A DNA stretch of 9,413 nucleotides from assembly GCA_013003465.1 (NCBI GenBank), contig JABDIZ010000273.1:1-9413 (forward strand). Direction: 5' to 3'. Positions 1-6,713 of the stretch are shown here, in pieces (within the stretch, counting starts at the first letter, position 1; each line of letters begins with the position of its first letter). Made by a program: the position numbers and the translations under genes. The notes below the pieces were generated by a model. The model was not told the origin of the DNA. It searched no databases and saw only the letters and a program-made list of their open reading frames with translations. The DNA comes from Rhodothermaceae bacterium. Lineage in GTDB: Bacteria > Bacteroidota > Rhodothermia > Rhodothermales > Rubricoccaceae.

Positions 1-1035
1 GATCCAGACCACCCACTCGGGCCGGAACCAGAACAGCAGTGCCGAGCCCAGCATGAACGTCGCGCCGAGCGCGATGGCGATCCAACCCGCGCGCTGCGCC
101 CCGGACCCGTCGCCGCGCCCGATGGCCTGCCCCACGCGCACCGTCGCGGCCATGCCGATGCCGAGCGGCACCATGAACGTCACGCTGGCCGCGTTGATCG
201 CCACCTGATGCGCTGCCAGCGCCGTCGTCCCAAACAACCCGATGAGGAGCGTGCTCACGGCAAACAGCCCGGCCTCTAATCCAAACTGCACGCCAATCGG
301 CCAGCCGAGCCGGAAGAGCGCACGGAAATGCGCCGCGTCGGGCCGCCGCAGCCCGGCGAACACGCGGAAGCGCCGCAGGTCCGGCGCCCACCGAACGTAG
401 CCGCCGATCATTCCCACCATCGCTGTCATCACGAAGGCCGAACTCCAGCCGGTTCCTTCGAGGCCCAGCGCCGGAAAGCCCAGTTTGCCGAACATCAAGA
501 CCCAGTTGCCAAACACGTTGAGCCCTGCCGCGATGAGCATGACGACGAGGGCCGGGCGCGGGCGCTCCATGCCCTCGCAGAAGCCGCGCAGCGCGATGAA
601 CCACAGGTTGGGCAGGATGCCCCAGCGGATGGCGCCGAGGTATCCAGCGGCCAGTGCTGCGGCCTCGGGGTCCTGCCCCACGGCGAGCAGGGCGGGCTCA
701 GCGAAGCCGAGCAGCAGGAAAAGCGGCACCCCGAGCGCCGTCGCCAGCCAGAGGCCCTGCCGCGCCGAACGCCCCACTTCCACCTCGTCGCCTGCGCCGA
801 TGGCCTGTGCCACCATCGGGTTGACGGCCATCACGACGCCCATGCACATGAGGAGCAGCGTGAAGAAGACGGTCGAGCCGAGCACGCCCCCGGCCAGCGA
901 GGCCGTCCCCAGCCGCCCGATCATCATCACGTCCACGAAGCTCATCGCCATCTGCGCGAGTTGCGTGAGGGTGAGCGGGGCCGCGAGCCAGAGCATGGCG
1001 CGCACCTCGCGGCGGATCGACAGGGCGTTGGGCAT
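1..1035 (-). CDS. MATE-family multidrug efflux transporter, C-terminus cut off by window edge
   Basis: This is an inner-membrane antiporter of the multidrug and toxic compound extrusion family, which exports cationic drugs or metabolites in exchange for Na+ or H+. The frame runs open from an ATG at 1035 to the window edge, giving 345 of an expected 450 or so residues. It is strongly hydrophobic, with about nine visible membrane segments. The first ends in the family motif FVDVMMIGRLG (residues 33-43). D35 and E254 fall almost exactly where NorM from Vibrio cholerae has its cation-site residues D36 and E255. GFCEGMERPRP (151-161), followed by a GLNVFGNWVLMFG segment, is the usual link into helix 5/6. 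The second lobe begins near residue 236 and carries AAHQVAINAAS (274-284) and RVGQAIGRGD (300-309). The start has no Shine-Dalgarno; a TACTTTTC element lies 20 bp upstream. It is divergent from the histidine kinase gene. The family call is secure; the substrate and coupling ion are unknown. Confidence 0.93.
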   Translation of the reverse strand, partial: MPNALSIRREVRAMLWLAAPLTLTQLAQMAMSFVDVMMIGRLGTASLAGGVLGSTVFFTLLLMCMGVVMAVNPMVAQAIGAGDEVEVGRSARQGLWLATALGVPLFLLLGFAEPALLAVGQDPEAAALAAGYLGAIRWGILPNLWFIALRGFCEGMERPRPALVVMLIAAGLNVFGNWVLMFGKLGFPALGLEGTGWSSAFVMTAMVGMIGGYVRWAPDLRRFRVFAGLRRPDAAHFRALFRLGWPIGVQFGLEAGLFAVSTLLIGLFGTTALAAHQVAINAASVTFMVPLGIGMAATVRVGQAIGRGDGSGAQRAGWIAIALGATFMLGSALLFWFRPEWVVWI

Positions 1036-1054
1036 GAAGGGTGAGCGTGAAGCA

Positions 1055-1062
1055 GAAAAGTA
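1055..1062 (-). promoter_or_regulatory. Candidate -7 promoter element for the MATE gene
   Basis: Read on the minus strand this is TACTTTTC, close to the Bacteroidota -7 consensus TAnnTTTG (TA and TTT kept, final G replaced by C). It ends 19 bp before the ATG at 1035, so transcription would start about a dozen bases before the coding region. No convincing TTTG -33 box is present; the nearest TTTC is about 24 bp upstream. The assignment rests on motif resemblance only. Confidence 0.35.
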
Positions 1063-1074
1063 CCGGCGGGCTCC

Positions 1075-1085
1075 TCATCAGATGA
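1075..1085. promoter_or_regulatory. Short perfect palindrome in the divergent spacer (possible operator)
   Basis: TCATC-A-GATGA is an exact 11-bp inverted repeat with one central base. It lies just upstream of the candidate -7 element of the MATE gene, a position where a repressor or activator dimer could act. Half-sites of 5 bp can arise by chance, so this is only a candidate. Confidence 0.2.
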
Positions 1086-1151
1086 CGAAAGGCGGGCGAA
1101 CATCCCCTGGTCGGGCCTCTCCACTGCGGCGCCTCTGCTGATCCCGGCATA

Positions 1152-1166
1152 CATGCTTAAAGCATG
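1152..1166. promoter_or_regulatory. 15-bp perfect palindrome overlapping the histidine kinase start codon
   Basis: CATGCTT-A-AAGCATG is an exact 7-bp inverted repeat around one base. Its last three bases are the ATG of the kinase gene. It is AT-richer than its surroundings. It could be a binding site for a dimeric regulator that blocks transcription or translation of the kinase gene, and it lies within the spacer shared with the divergent MATE gene. As RNA it would give only a tight hairpin with a one-base loop, so a DNA site is more likely than a structured leader. Confidence 0.35.
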
Positions 1167-2930
1167 AGGGACCAACGGCCGATATCGGACGGGTCCTCTC
1201 TTCCACGCACCTCGCCCGACTCCCACGTGGAGACCACTGAACCGTCTCCTTCTCCCCATGCGCTCCGCGTCTACCGGCAGCTCTGCCTGCTGGCCGCGGG
1301 GCTCATCCTGGTGCTCTGGCTGGTGCGAAACTGGACCGGCACGCTCGGCACGGACCCCCTCGCCGTGCGTCTCGCCATGGCCGCTGCGGTACTCGCCCCG
1401 GCGCTGCTGTCGTACCGCGTGGCCTGGGTACGCCGGCACTTCCGTGCCAGCCTCTATGGCCTCCTCTACGTCCTGATCGCGTGGGCCGTGGGGACGGTGG
1501 CCGCCAACCACTTCGAGACCACCTACACGTTTTTCCTGTTCCTGGTCATCGCTTCCATCGGCCTGGGCGGCGGCGTGTCCAGCCAGACGGCGCGGGCGCT
1601 CATCGGGCCGTTCGTGTTCTGTGGAGGCCTTGTCCTGATCGCGCTGTGGCTGGACCCTACGCCTGCGCTGCCGCGTGAGCAGATCGCCGGCACCGCGTTG
1701 CTCGAACTCTTCGTCGTCTACCTGGCGGCGCATTCTCGCATCGACGCGCTCGCTCGGTTGCGCAATAGCGAGACACGCTACCGCGCGGTCGTCCAGCAGT
1801 CCCACGACGGCATCTACCTCCTTGACCCCGAAACGCTGGGGTTTCTCGACGCCAACCTCGCCTACTGTGCGCTCATCGGGTATGACCTCGACGCGCTGAA
1901 GACGATGACCGTATTCGATGTGGCCCTGGAACAGGCTGACACCTTGCTGGATGCGGCGGCCGATGTGAACACCACCGGAGAATTCGTTAGCGGCGAGCGG
2001 CGCCATCGCCGGGCTGATAGCTCGGTGATCGATGTCCATGTGAGCGCCAGCCTGATTCACTACGGCACGCGGAACGCGATCTGTGTGGTCGCGCGCGACG
2101 TGTCTGGCCAGCGTCGCCACGAGCGTGAACTCCTCCGCGCCAAGGAGCAGGCCGAAGAGATGCTGCGGCTCAAAACAGCGTTCCTCTCGAACATGAGCCA
2201 CGAGCTGCGCACGCCGTTGACGGCCATCCTGGGGTTTGCAGAGATCCTCGCGGAGGAGGTCGATGGCGAGCAGCGCGAATACGTCGAGGTTATCGAGCAG
2301 GGTGCGCAGCGGCTCTACGCGACCCTCAATTCGGTCCTCGATCTGGCCCAACTCGAAGGCGGCACCATCTCGCTCAATTCCGAGGCGGTGGACCTCGGCA
2401 AGGAGGCTCAGGGTGTCGTCGATCTACTTCGCGCCCTCGCCACGCAGAAAGACCTCGTGCTGCGCTTCATCCCACCCAGCCCCCCCGTGTGTGTGCAGGC
2501 TGACCCCTCGGCGCTCCGCCGGGTGCTGACCAACCTGATCGGGAACGCCATCAAGTTCACGGAACGCGGTACCGTGACGGTACAACTCGGGATCGGTGGG
2601 AAGCCAGGTGGCCACGCGGAGGCCTTCGTATCCATCCACGACACCGGCATCGGCATCGACGCAGCCTTTCTGCCGCACCTCTTCCAGGAGTTCAAGCAGG
2701 CCTCATGGGGCATCAAGCGAAGCCACGAAGGCAATGGCCTCGGCCTCGCCATCACGCAGCGACTCGTGCATCTGATGGCAGGCCACATCACGGTCGAATC
2801 GGAGGCGGGCCGCGGGAGCACCTTCACGGTCTTCCTGCCTGTGGCCAAGGCTCCGCTGCCGAGTGAGGCGCCCCACGCTACCGAGGACGCTGCGGCCGCA
2901 TCGCTGGCACTTTCCCACGCGGCGCGCTAG
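1164..2930 (+). CDS. Orphan membrane-bound PAS-domain sensor histidine kinase
   Basis: This is a two-component sensor kinase that autophosphorylates on histidine and passes the phosphate to an unidentified response regulator. The 588-residue protein begins with a polar tail of about 35 residues. About six membrane helices follow (roughly 37-55, 68-86, 97-115, 121-137, 144-163, 173-190), with almost no periplasmic loop between them; I do not recognise this sensor module. A PAS domain (about 202-315, containing SHDGIYLLDPETLGFLDAN) leads through a short coiled coil (about 316-338) into HisKA. The phospho-acceptor is H346 in FLSNMSHELRTPL. The ATPase domain has N457 and N461 (N box), DTGIGID (493-499, G1), an F-box region LFQEFKQAS (506-514) and GNGLGLAI (523-530, G2). 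All catalytic motifs are intact. No receiver domain follows; the last 25 or so residues are Ala-rich and unstructured. ATG 1164 is chosen as the first start; GTG 1227 is an alternative that would keep every domain. No Shine-Dalgarno is seen. Confidence 0.93.
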   Translation: MRDQRPISDGSSLPRTSPDSHVETTEPSPSPHALRVYRQLCLLAAGLILVLWLVRNWTGTLGTDPLAVRLAMAAAVLAPALLSYRVAWVRRHFRASLYGLLYVLIAWAVGTVAANHFETTYTFFLFLVIASIGLGGGVSSQTARALIGPFVFCGGLVLIALWLDPTPALPREQIAGTALLELFVVYLAAHSRIDALARLRNSETRYRAVVQQSHDGIYLLDPETLGFLDANLAYCALIGYDLDALKTMTVFDVALEQADTLLDAAADVNTTGEFVSGERRHRRADSSVIDVHVSASLIHYGTRNAICVVARDVSGQRRHERELLRAKEQAEEMLRLKTAFLSNMSHELRTPLTAILGFAEILAEEVDGEQREYVEVIEQGAQRLYATLNSVLDLAQLEGGTISLNSEAVDLGKEAQGVVDLLRALATQKDLVLRFIPPSPPVCVQADPSALRRVLTNLIGNAIKFTERGTVTVQLGIGGKPGGHAEAFVSIHDTGIGIDAAFLPHLFQEFKQASWGIKRSHEGNGLGLAITQRLVHLMAGHITVESEAGRGSTFTVFLPVAKAPLPSEAPHATEDAAAASLALSHAAR

Positions 2931-2934
2931 CGCC
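2921..2934 (+). other. Small GC hairpin across the kinase stop codon
   Basis: GGCGC-GCTA-GCGCC is a perfect 5-bp stem with a four-base loop containing most of the TAG stop codon. It sits at the 3' end of the kinase gene but has no following T-tract, so it is not a standard intrinsic terminator. It may be chance in GC-rich DNA or a weak 3' end structure. Confidence 0.2.
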
Positions 2935-3010
2935 AGGCCCACCCTGGAACCAAGAGGGGAACCCCTGCCGATGTGAAAGACCGGGAGGCGTAGTGTTGCG
3001 CACCGCGCCG

Positions 3011-3018
3011 TATCTTGG
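3011..3018 (+). promoter_or_regulatory. Candidate -7 promoter element for the glycosyltransferase fusion gene
   Basis: TATCTTGG resembles the Bacteroidota -7 consensus TAnnTTTG, differing at one constrained position. It ends only 5 bp before the ATG at 3024. If it is used, transcription would begin at or within a few bases of the start codon and the mRNA would be leaderless or nearly so. No clear -33 TTTG is seen at the normal distance. Confidence 0.35.
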
Positions 3019-3023
3019 CACTC

Positions 3024-5177
3024 ATGCGAGCCGCTTCCCTTTCCCCAGCGCCGACCCGCGCGACGGTCGCCGAGACGCCGGATGTCTCGGTCATCATCGT
3101 CAATTACAACGTGCGCGAGTTTCTGGAGCAGGCGCTTGAATCGGTCGCCGAGGCCAGTGCCGGGCTCTGCGTCGAAACGTTCGTGGTGGATAACGACTCG
3201 GCCGACGGCTCCGTAGCGATGGTCCAGGAGCGCTTCCCCGAGGTGCACGTCATCGCCAACGAGACCAACGTCGGCTTTGCGCGAGCCAATAATCAGGCCA
3301 TCCGCGAGGCGCGCGGACGGCACCTGCTCATCCTCAACCCGGACACGCTGCTACAGGAGAACACGCTCCAAAAGCTGGTCCGTTTCATGGACACGCACCC
3401 GGAAGCGGGCGCGGCTGGCTGCCGCATCCTCAACCCGGACGGCACGTTCGCCCCGGAGAGCCGCCGCGCCTTCCCGACCCCCTCCGTCGCCTTCTACCGC
3501 CTGACGGGCCTCAGCCGCCTGTTCCACCACAGCCCCACCTTCGGCCGCTACAACCTGACGTATTTGCCGAAAGACGAGGTGTGTGAGGTCGATGCGCTCT
3601 CCGGCTCCTGCATGATGGTGCGGCGGGCCGCGCTGTATGCCTCGCGCGAGGAGGCTGAGCATATGAGTGTTGGAGGGAATGGTGCACATGGTGTTCCTCT
3701 CCCCCCCACACCCCACGCCAATGGCGGCGCCGGGCTCTTCGATGAGCACTTCTTCATGTACGGAGAAGACCTCGACTGGTGCTACCGCATCCAGCAGGCG
3801 GGCTGGCGGATCTACTACACGCCCGAGACCCAGATCATCCACTACAAGGGCGAGAGCACCAAGAAGGGAGAACTGCGCTACGTGCGCCTCTTCTACGGCG
3901 CGATGCTCCGCTTCGTGGAGAAGCACCTGAGCGGCAACACCGAGGCCGGGTTCCTGCGGCGCTTGGCCTCGCGTGGCCTGGCGCTGGCCTTGCGCGTGGG
4001 CATCGTGGTGCGCGCCCTGCTCAGCTTCCTCGGCCAGGGTGCGACCGTCCTCCGTGCGCCCGCCGCCGATTTTGTCCTTGCGCTGCTCGCCATGCTGCTG
4101 AGCACAGCCCTGTGGGCGTCTCAAACCAGCGCGTCGTTCCGACCCTCGTTCTATACCCTCGTGCTCCCGGCCTACACCCTTGCCGGGATCCTCGGGATCG
4201 CCCTGGCCGGAGGGTACCGGCGCCCCCGCCTCCGGCCGATGGTAGCAGGCTTGGCAGGGGCACTCCTGGGCGTGGCCGCGCTCTCGTTCTTCGTCAAGAC
4301 GATTGCGTTCTCCCGTGGGGTCCTGCTGCTCGGGTTCACGATGGCCGGGGTGCTGCTGCTGGCCCGGCGCCTCGTGCGCCGCACCCGCGTTCAAGGCAGC
4401 CGCCGCGTGCTGCTCGTTGGCTCGGCGCACGAAGCCAGCCGACTGCAACGCCTAGTCGGGGGCCGGATGCGCCCGATGGTTCATCTGCTCGGCTTTGTCT
4501 CCGACGCGCCTTCGCGCGAGCGTGCGTCAGCCAAGGCGCCAGCGCCGCCCCATCTCGGCACACCGCGCCATCTCCGTGACCTCGTGCGTCTCCAGGAGGC
4601 CGATGAGGTCGTCTTCGCCGCCGACTCGCTGAGCAACACGGCAATCCTGGGCTTCATGCGCCAACTGCGCGACCTGCCCATCCAACTCAAGATCCTCGCG
4701 TCCAACCGCGACCGGATCATCGGCAAGGCGTCCATCGAGGACTTCTCGGTACCATTCGTCGAAGCCGAGCGGGCCGTGGCGCCCCTGCGGTCGGCGGTGG
4801 CGCGCCGCCTGCTCGATGTGCCGGTCTCGCTCGTGGGCAGCGCGCTTCATCCCCTCCTCCGCTTCTCGGCGCGGGTGACGGGAAGCCAGCACCTCCGACG
4901 CCTGACCTGCACCTCAGCCCTCATGCGGGGCGTGCTGACCGGGCAGCGAGCCCTCGTCGGGTTCGATCCGTCCGGTCCCCACCCGCCTTCCGACTGGGGC
5001 CTCGCTCCCGGCGTGGTCTCCATTCTGGATACGATCCCGGAGCGCCCCGTCTCGATTGTAGAAGCGCAGCGGGCCTACTGGTTCTACGCCCGCAACCAGT
5101 CCCTCATGCTTGACGTGGAAATCCTCCTTCGGGCGTTGACGCGTTCGGAAGGACGAACGGCAACAGACGACGGCTAA
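3024..5177 (+). CDS. GT2 glycosyltransferase fused to a degenerate WbaP/WcaJ-like polyprenyl-phosphate sugar phosphotransferase
   Basis: This is a probable surface-polysaccharide assembly protein of 717 residues. Residues 20-300 form a GT2 fold: VSVIIVNYN (21-29), VVDND with D56/D58 for the nucleotide sugar, the DXD-like NPD at 105-107, and FMYGEDLDWCYR (244-255), the acceptor/base region of rhamnosyltransferase-like enzymes. Residues 207-237 are an extra Gly/Pro-rich insert just before that motif. From about 345 comes the architecture of a long polyprenyl glycosylphosphotransferase. Four membrane helices (about 346-365, 374-396, 405-424, 430-449) include the typical SRGVLLL at 430-436. A Rossmann-like domain follows, starting RRVLLVGSA (460-468). 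Then ARRLLDVPVSLVG (593-605) corresponds to the membrane anchor of the sugar-transferase domain, and MRGVLTGQRALVGFDP (634-649) and NQSLMLDVEILLRAL (691-705) to its last segments. The catalytic stretch with the Asp-Glu pair (SLDELPQL type) and KFRSM motif is absent. ATG 3024 is preferred over TTG 3015. The GT2 half looks active; the second half is probably non-catalytic. Confidence 0.88.
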   Translation: MRAASLSPAPTRATVAETPDVSVIIVNYNVREFLEQALESVAEASAGLCVETFVVDNDSADGSVAMVQERFPEVHVIANETNVGFARANNQAIREARGRHLLILNPDTLLQENTLQKLVRFMDTHPEAGAAGCRILNPDGTFAPESRRAFPTPSVAFYRLTGLSRLFHHSPTFGRYNLTYLPKDEVCEVDALSGSCMMVRRAALYASREEAEHMSVGGNGAHGVPLPPTPHANGGAGLFDEHFFMYGEDLDWCYRIQQAGWRIYYTPETQIIHYKGESTKKGELRYVRLFYGAMLRFVEKHLSGNTEAGFLRRLASRGLALALRVGIVVRALLSFLGQGATVLRAPAADFVLALLAMLLSTALWASQTSASFRPSFYTLVLPAYTLAGILGIALAGGYRRPRLRPMVAGLAGALLGVAALSFFVKTIAFSRGVLLLGFTMAGVLLLARRLVRRTRVQGSRRVLLVGSAHEASRLQRLVGGRMRPMVHLLGFVSDAPSRERASAKAPAPPHLGTPRHLRDLVRLQEADEVVFAADSLSNTAILGFMRQLRDLPIQLKILASNRDRIIGKASIEDFSVPFVEAERAVAPLRSAVARRLLDVPVSLVGSALHPLLRFSARVTGSQHLRRLTCTSALMRGVLTGQRALVGFDPSGPHPPSDWGLAPGVVSILDTIPERPVSIVEAQRAYWFYARNQSLMLDVEILLRALTRSEGRTATDDG

Positions 5178-5203
5178 ACCACGCCGGTCTCGTTGCTCTT
5201 CGG

Positions 5204-5211
5204 TATCTGCC
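5204..5211 (+). promoter_or_regulatory. Weak candidate -7 promoter element for accA
   Basis: TATCTGCC lies 7 bp before the accA ATG at 5219. It shares GTATCT with the element ahead of the glycosyltransferase gene but matches TAnnTTTG poorly in its second half. It is listed because of its recurring position, and would predict a very short leader. Confidence 0.22.
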
Positions 5212-5218
5212 CTTTCCC

Positions 5219-6211
5219 ATGTCCTATCTCCTTGAGTTTGAGAAGCCGCTCGTTGACCTGGAGAACAAGCTGCGCGAGTTGCGCGCCTTCCAGGCCGAAG
5301 ACGGCACCGTTGATCTTTCCGAGCAGATCGAAGCGCTGGAACGGCGCGTCGAGACGCTGCGCAGCTCCATCTACCGTGGGCTCACCCGGTGGCAGCGCGT
5401 CCAGCTCGCCCGCCACCCCGAGCGTCCCTACACGCTCGACTACATCGGCGCGCTCACGTCGGGCTTCCGCGAACTCCATGGCGACCGGCTCTTCAGCGAC
5501 GACCGCGCACTCGTAGGCGGCTTCGCCACCTTCCGCGGCTCGCGCTACGGCTCCACCGACCGGACGGTGATGGTCCTCGGCCACCAGAAGGGCCGCGACA
5601 CCAAGCAGCGCAAGGAGCGTCGCTTCGGTATGCCCAACCCGGAGGGCTACCGCAAGGCCAAGCGCCTGATGGAGATGGCCGCCAAGTTCGGCAAGCCTAT
5701 CGTCACGCTGCTCGATACGCCAGGGGCCTACCCTGGCCTCGAAGCCGAAGAACGCGGACAGGCCGAGGCCATCGCGCGCAACCTGCTCGTGATGGCACGG
5801 CTCCCCGTGCCCATCGTCATCCTCGTCATCGGCGAGGGCGCGAGCGGCGGCGCGCTCGGCATCGGCGTAGGCGACCGCGTGCTGATGCTCGAAAACGCGT
5901 GGTACTCCGTGATTTCGCCCGAGAGCTGCTCCTCGATCCTGTGGCGCAATTGGGACCACAAGGAGGATGCCGCGCGCGCACTCAAGCTCACCGCCGGAGA
6001 CCTCATCGAACACAACGTGATCGACGAGATCATTCCCGAACCCGTCGGCGGGGCGCATCGCAATCCGGCCACTACCTTCGAGGCCGTCGGCACCGCCGTC
6101 GCGCGCCACCTCGACGACCTCGCGACCAAACCGGACGAGGTGCTGCTCGCCGAGCGCCTCGCCAAGTTCGACGCCATGGGCGCTTGGCAGGAAGTGGCAA
6201 GTGAGAAGTAA
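5219..6211 (+). CDS. accA: Acetyl-CoA carboxylase carboxyltransferase subunit alpha
   Basis: AccA pairs with AccD to move the carboxyl group from carboxybiotin to acetyl-CoA, making malonyl-CoA in the first committed step of fatty-acid synthesis in the cytoplasm. The 330-residue length is normal. The N-terminal helical region (EFEKPLVDLENKLRELR, residues 6-22) leads to IYRGLTRWQRVQLARHP (51-67) and FRELHGDRLFSDD (83-95). The crotonase-like core has GHQKGRDTKQR (121-131), FGMPNPEGYRKAKRLM (136-151), LLDTPGAYPGLEAEERGQ (164-181), the oxyanion-forming glycines GEGASGGALG (205-214), and PESCSSILWRNWDHKEDA (234-251). Every expected motif is present, so it should be functional. ATG 5219 is chosen because the protein begins at the family's usual position. 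There is no Shine-Dalgarno. It follows the glycosyltransferase gene by 41 bp and precedes the thioesterase by 79 bp. No accD is in the window. Confidence 0.98.
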   Translation: MSYLLEFEKPLVDLENKLRELRAFQAEDGTVDLSEQIEALERRVETLRSSIYRGLTRWQRVQLARHPERPYTLDYIGALTSGFRELHGDRLFSDDRALVGGFATFRGSRYGSTDRTVMVLGHQKGRDTKQRKERRFGMPNPEGYRKAKRLMEMAAKFGKPIVTLLDTPGAYPGLEAEERGQAEAIARNLLVMARLPVPIVILVIGEGASGGALGIGVGDRVLMLENAWYSVISPESCSSILWRNWDHKEDAARALKLTAGDLIEHNVIDEIIPEPVGGAHRNPATTFEAVGTAVARHLDDLATKPDEVLLAERLAKFDAMGAWQEVASEK

Positions 6212-6269
6212 CTAGCTGGAAAGGGCTTCTCGTTAGGCCTCCCATCCCCGACCTGCCTTTTCTCACCTC

Positions 6270-6277
6270 TACCTTTT
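6270..6277 (+). promoter_or_regulatory. Candidate -7 promoter element for the thioesterase-DUF3052-nadC unit
   Basis: TACCTTTT matches TAnnTTTG at all but the last position. It ends 13 bp before the TTG start at 6291, within the 79-bp gap after accA. The gap is markedly pyrimidine-rich on this strand. No TTTG -33 box is evident at the usual distance. If used, it makes the three downstream genes a separate transcription unit from accA. Confidence 0.35.
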
Positions 6278-6290
6278 CACGTCCTGCCCC

Positions 6291-6713
6291 TTGGCCCTTC
6301 CCACCTATACCTACACGCGGCGCGTCCGCTACCGGGAGTGCGACCCGATGGGCGTCGCCTACCACACGCACTACCTCGACTACTTCGAGGAGGCGCGCAC
6401 CGAGGCGCTGCGGTCCGTCGGGCTGCCCTACAAGTCGCTCGAAGACGGCGGCATCATCATGCCAGTAGTCGAGGCTACGCTCCGCTACCGCGCCTCGGCC
6501 TACTACGACGACCTGTTGGAGATCGAGACGGTCTTCGCCGAACTGCCGCGCGTGCGCGTGCCCATTGACTACACCGTGCGGCGTACAGGCGAGGAAGCCG
6601 TGCTTGCCACCGGCCGCGTGGTGCTCTGCTTCGTCGATACCGAGCGCGGCCGCCCGGTTCCCGCACCGGAGGTCGTGCGCGCGGCGTTTGAGACGGCTGC
6701 GGAGGCGGCGTGA
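6291..6713 (+). CDS. YbgC/FadM-type hotdog acyl-CoA thioesterase
   Basis: A small cytoplasmic hotdog-fold hydrolase of the 4-hydroxybenzoyl-CoA thioesterase family, which releases CoA from acyl-CoAs. The 140-residue length is typical. The active-site signature VRYRECDPMGVAYHTHYLDY spans residues 12-31, with D18 as the catalytic acid and the hotdog helix continuing FEEARTEAL. Later strands match the family: ATLRYRASAYYDDLLEIET (62-80) and VLATGRVVLCFVD (107-119). The start is unusual. No ATG or GTG lies in frame upstream of the active site, and the next ATG (6348) would remove D18, so TTG 6291 is taken. The stop overlaps the GTG of the next gene by 4 bp (6710-6713), implying translational coupling. 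The position between accA and two coupled genes suggests a housekeeping role, but the acyl substrate cannot be read from the sequence; a YbgC-like role linked to the Tol-Pal envelope machinery is possible, though no tol genes are here. Confidence 0.9.
   Translation: MALPTYTYTRRVRYRECDPMGVAYHTHYLDYFEEARTEALRSVGLPYKSLEDGGIIMPVVEATLRYRASAYYDDLLEIETVFAELPRVRVPIDYTVRRTGEEAVLATGRVVLCFVDTERGRPVPAPEVVRAAFETAAEAA

Noticed and set aside
328..1141. Overlapping plus-strand open frames of 238 and 218 codons at the left end
   Set aside because: The minus strand here encodes a clear MATE transporter, and the plus-strand products are charged low-complexity sequence.
942..2351. A 469-codon open frame on the minus strand across the spacer and the kinase gene
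   Set aside because: The product is rich in Arg, Glu, Asp, Gly and His without hydrophobic cores or recognisable motifs, and lies opposite a kinase with every motif intact. It is the usual antisense open frame of GC-rich coding DNA.
2955..2966. AGGGG-AA-CCCCT after the kinase gene as an intrinsic terminator
   Set aside because: The loop would be only two bases and there is no T-tract after it; it cannot be supported as a terminator.
3701..3707. Seven-C run in the glycosyltransferase gene as a phase-variation switch
   Set aside because: A run of the same length occurs inside the kinase gene (about 2480-2486), so such runs are expected at this GC content, and there is no sign of an alternative frame being used.
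3351..4448. A 365-codon minus-strand open frame opposite the glycosyltransferase fusion
   Set aside because: Low-complexity Gly/Ala/Glu/Arg composition, no domain, and fully antisense to a confidently identified gene.
5174..6109. A 311-codon minus-strand open frame opposite accA
   Set aside because: accA is unambiguous on the plus strand and the antisense translation has no recognisable feature; codon-bias shadow.
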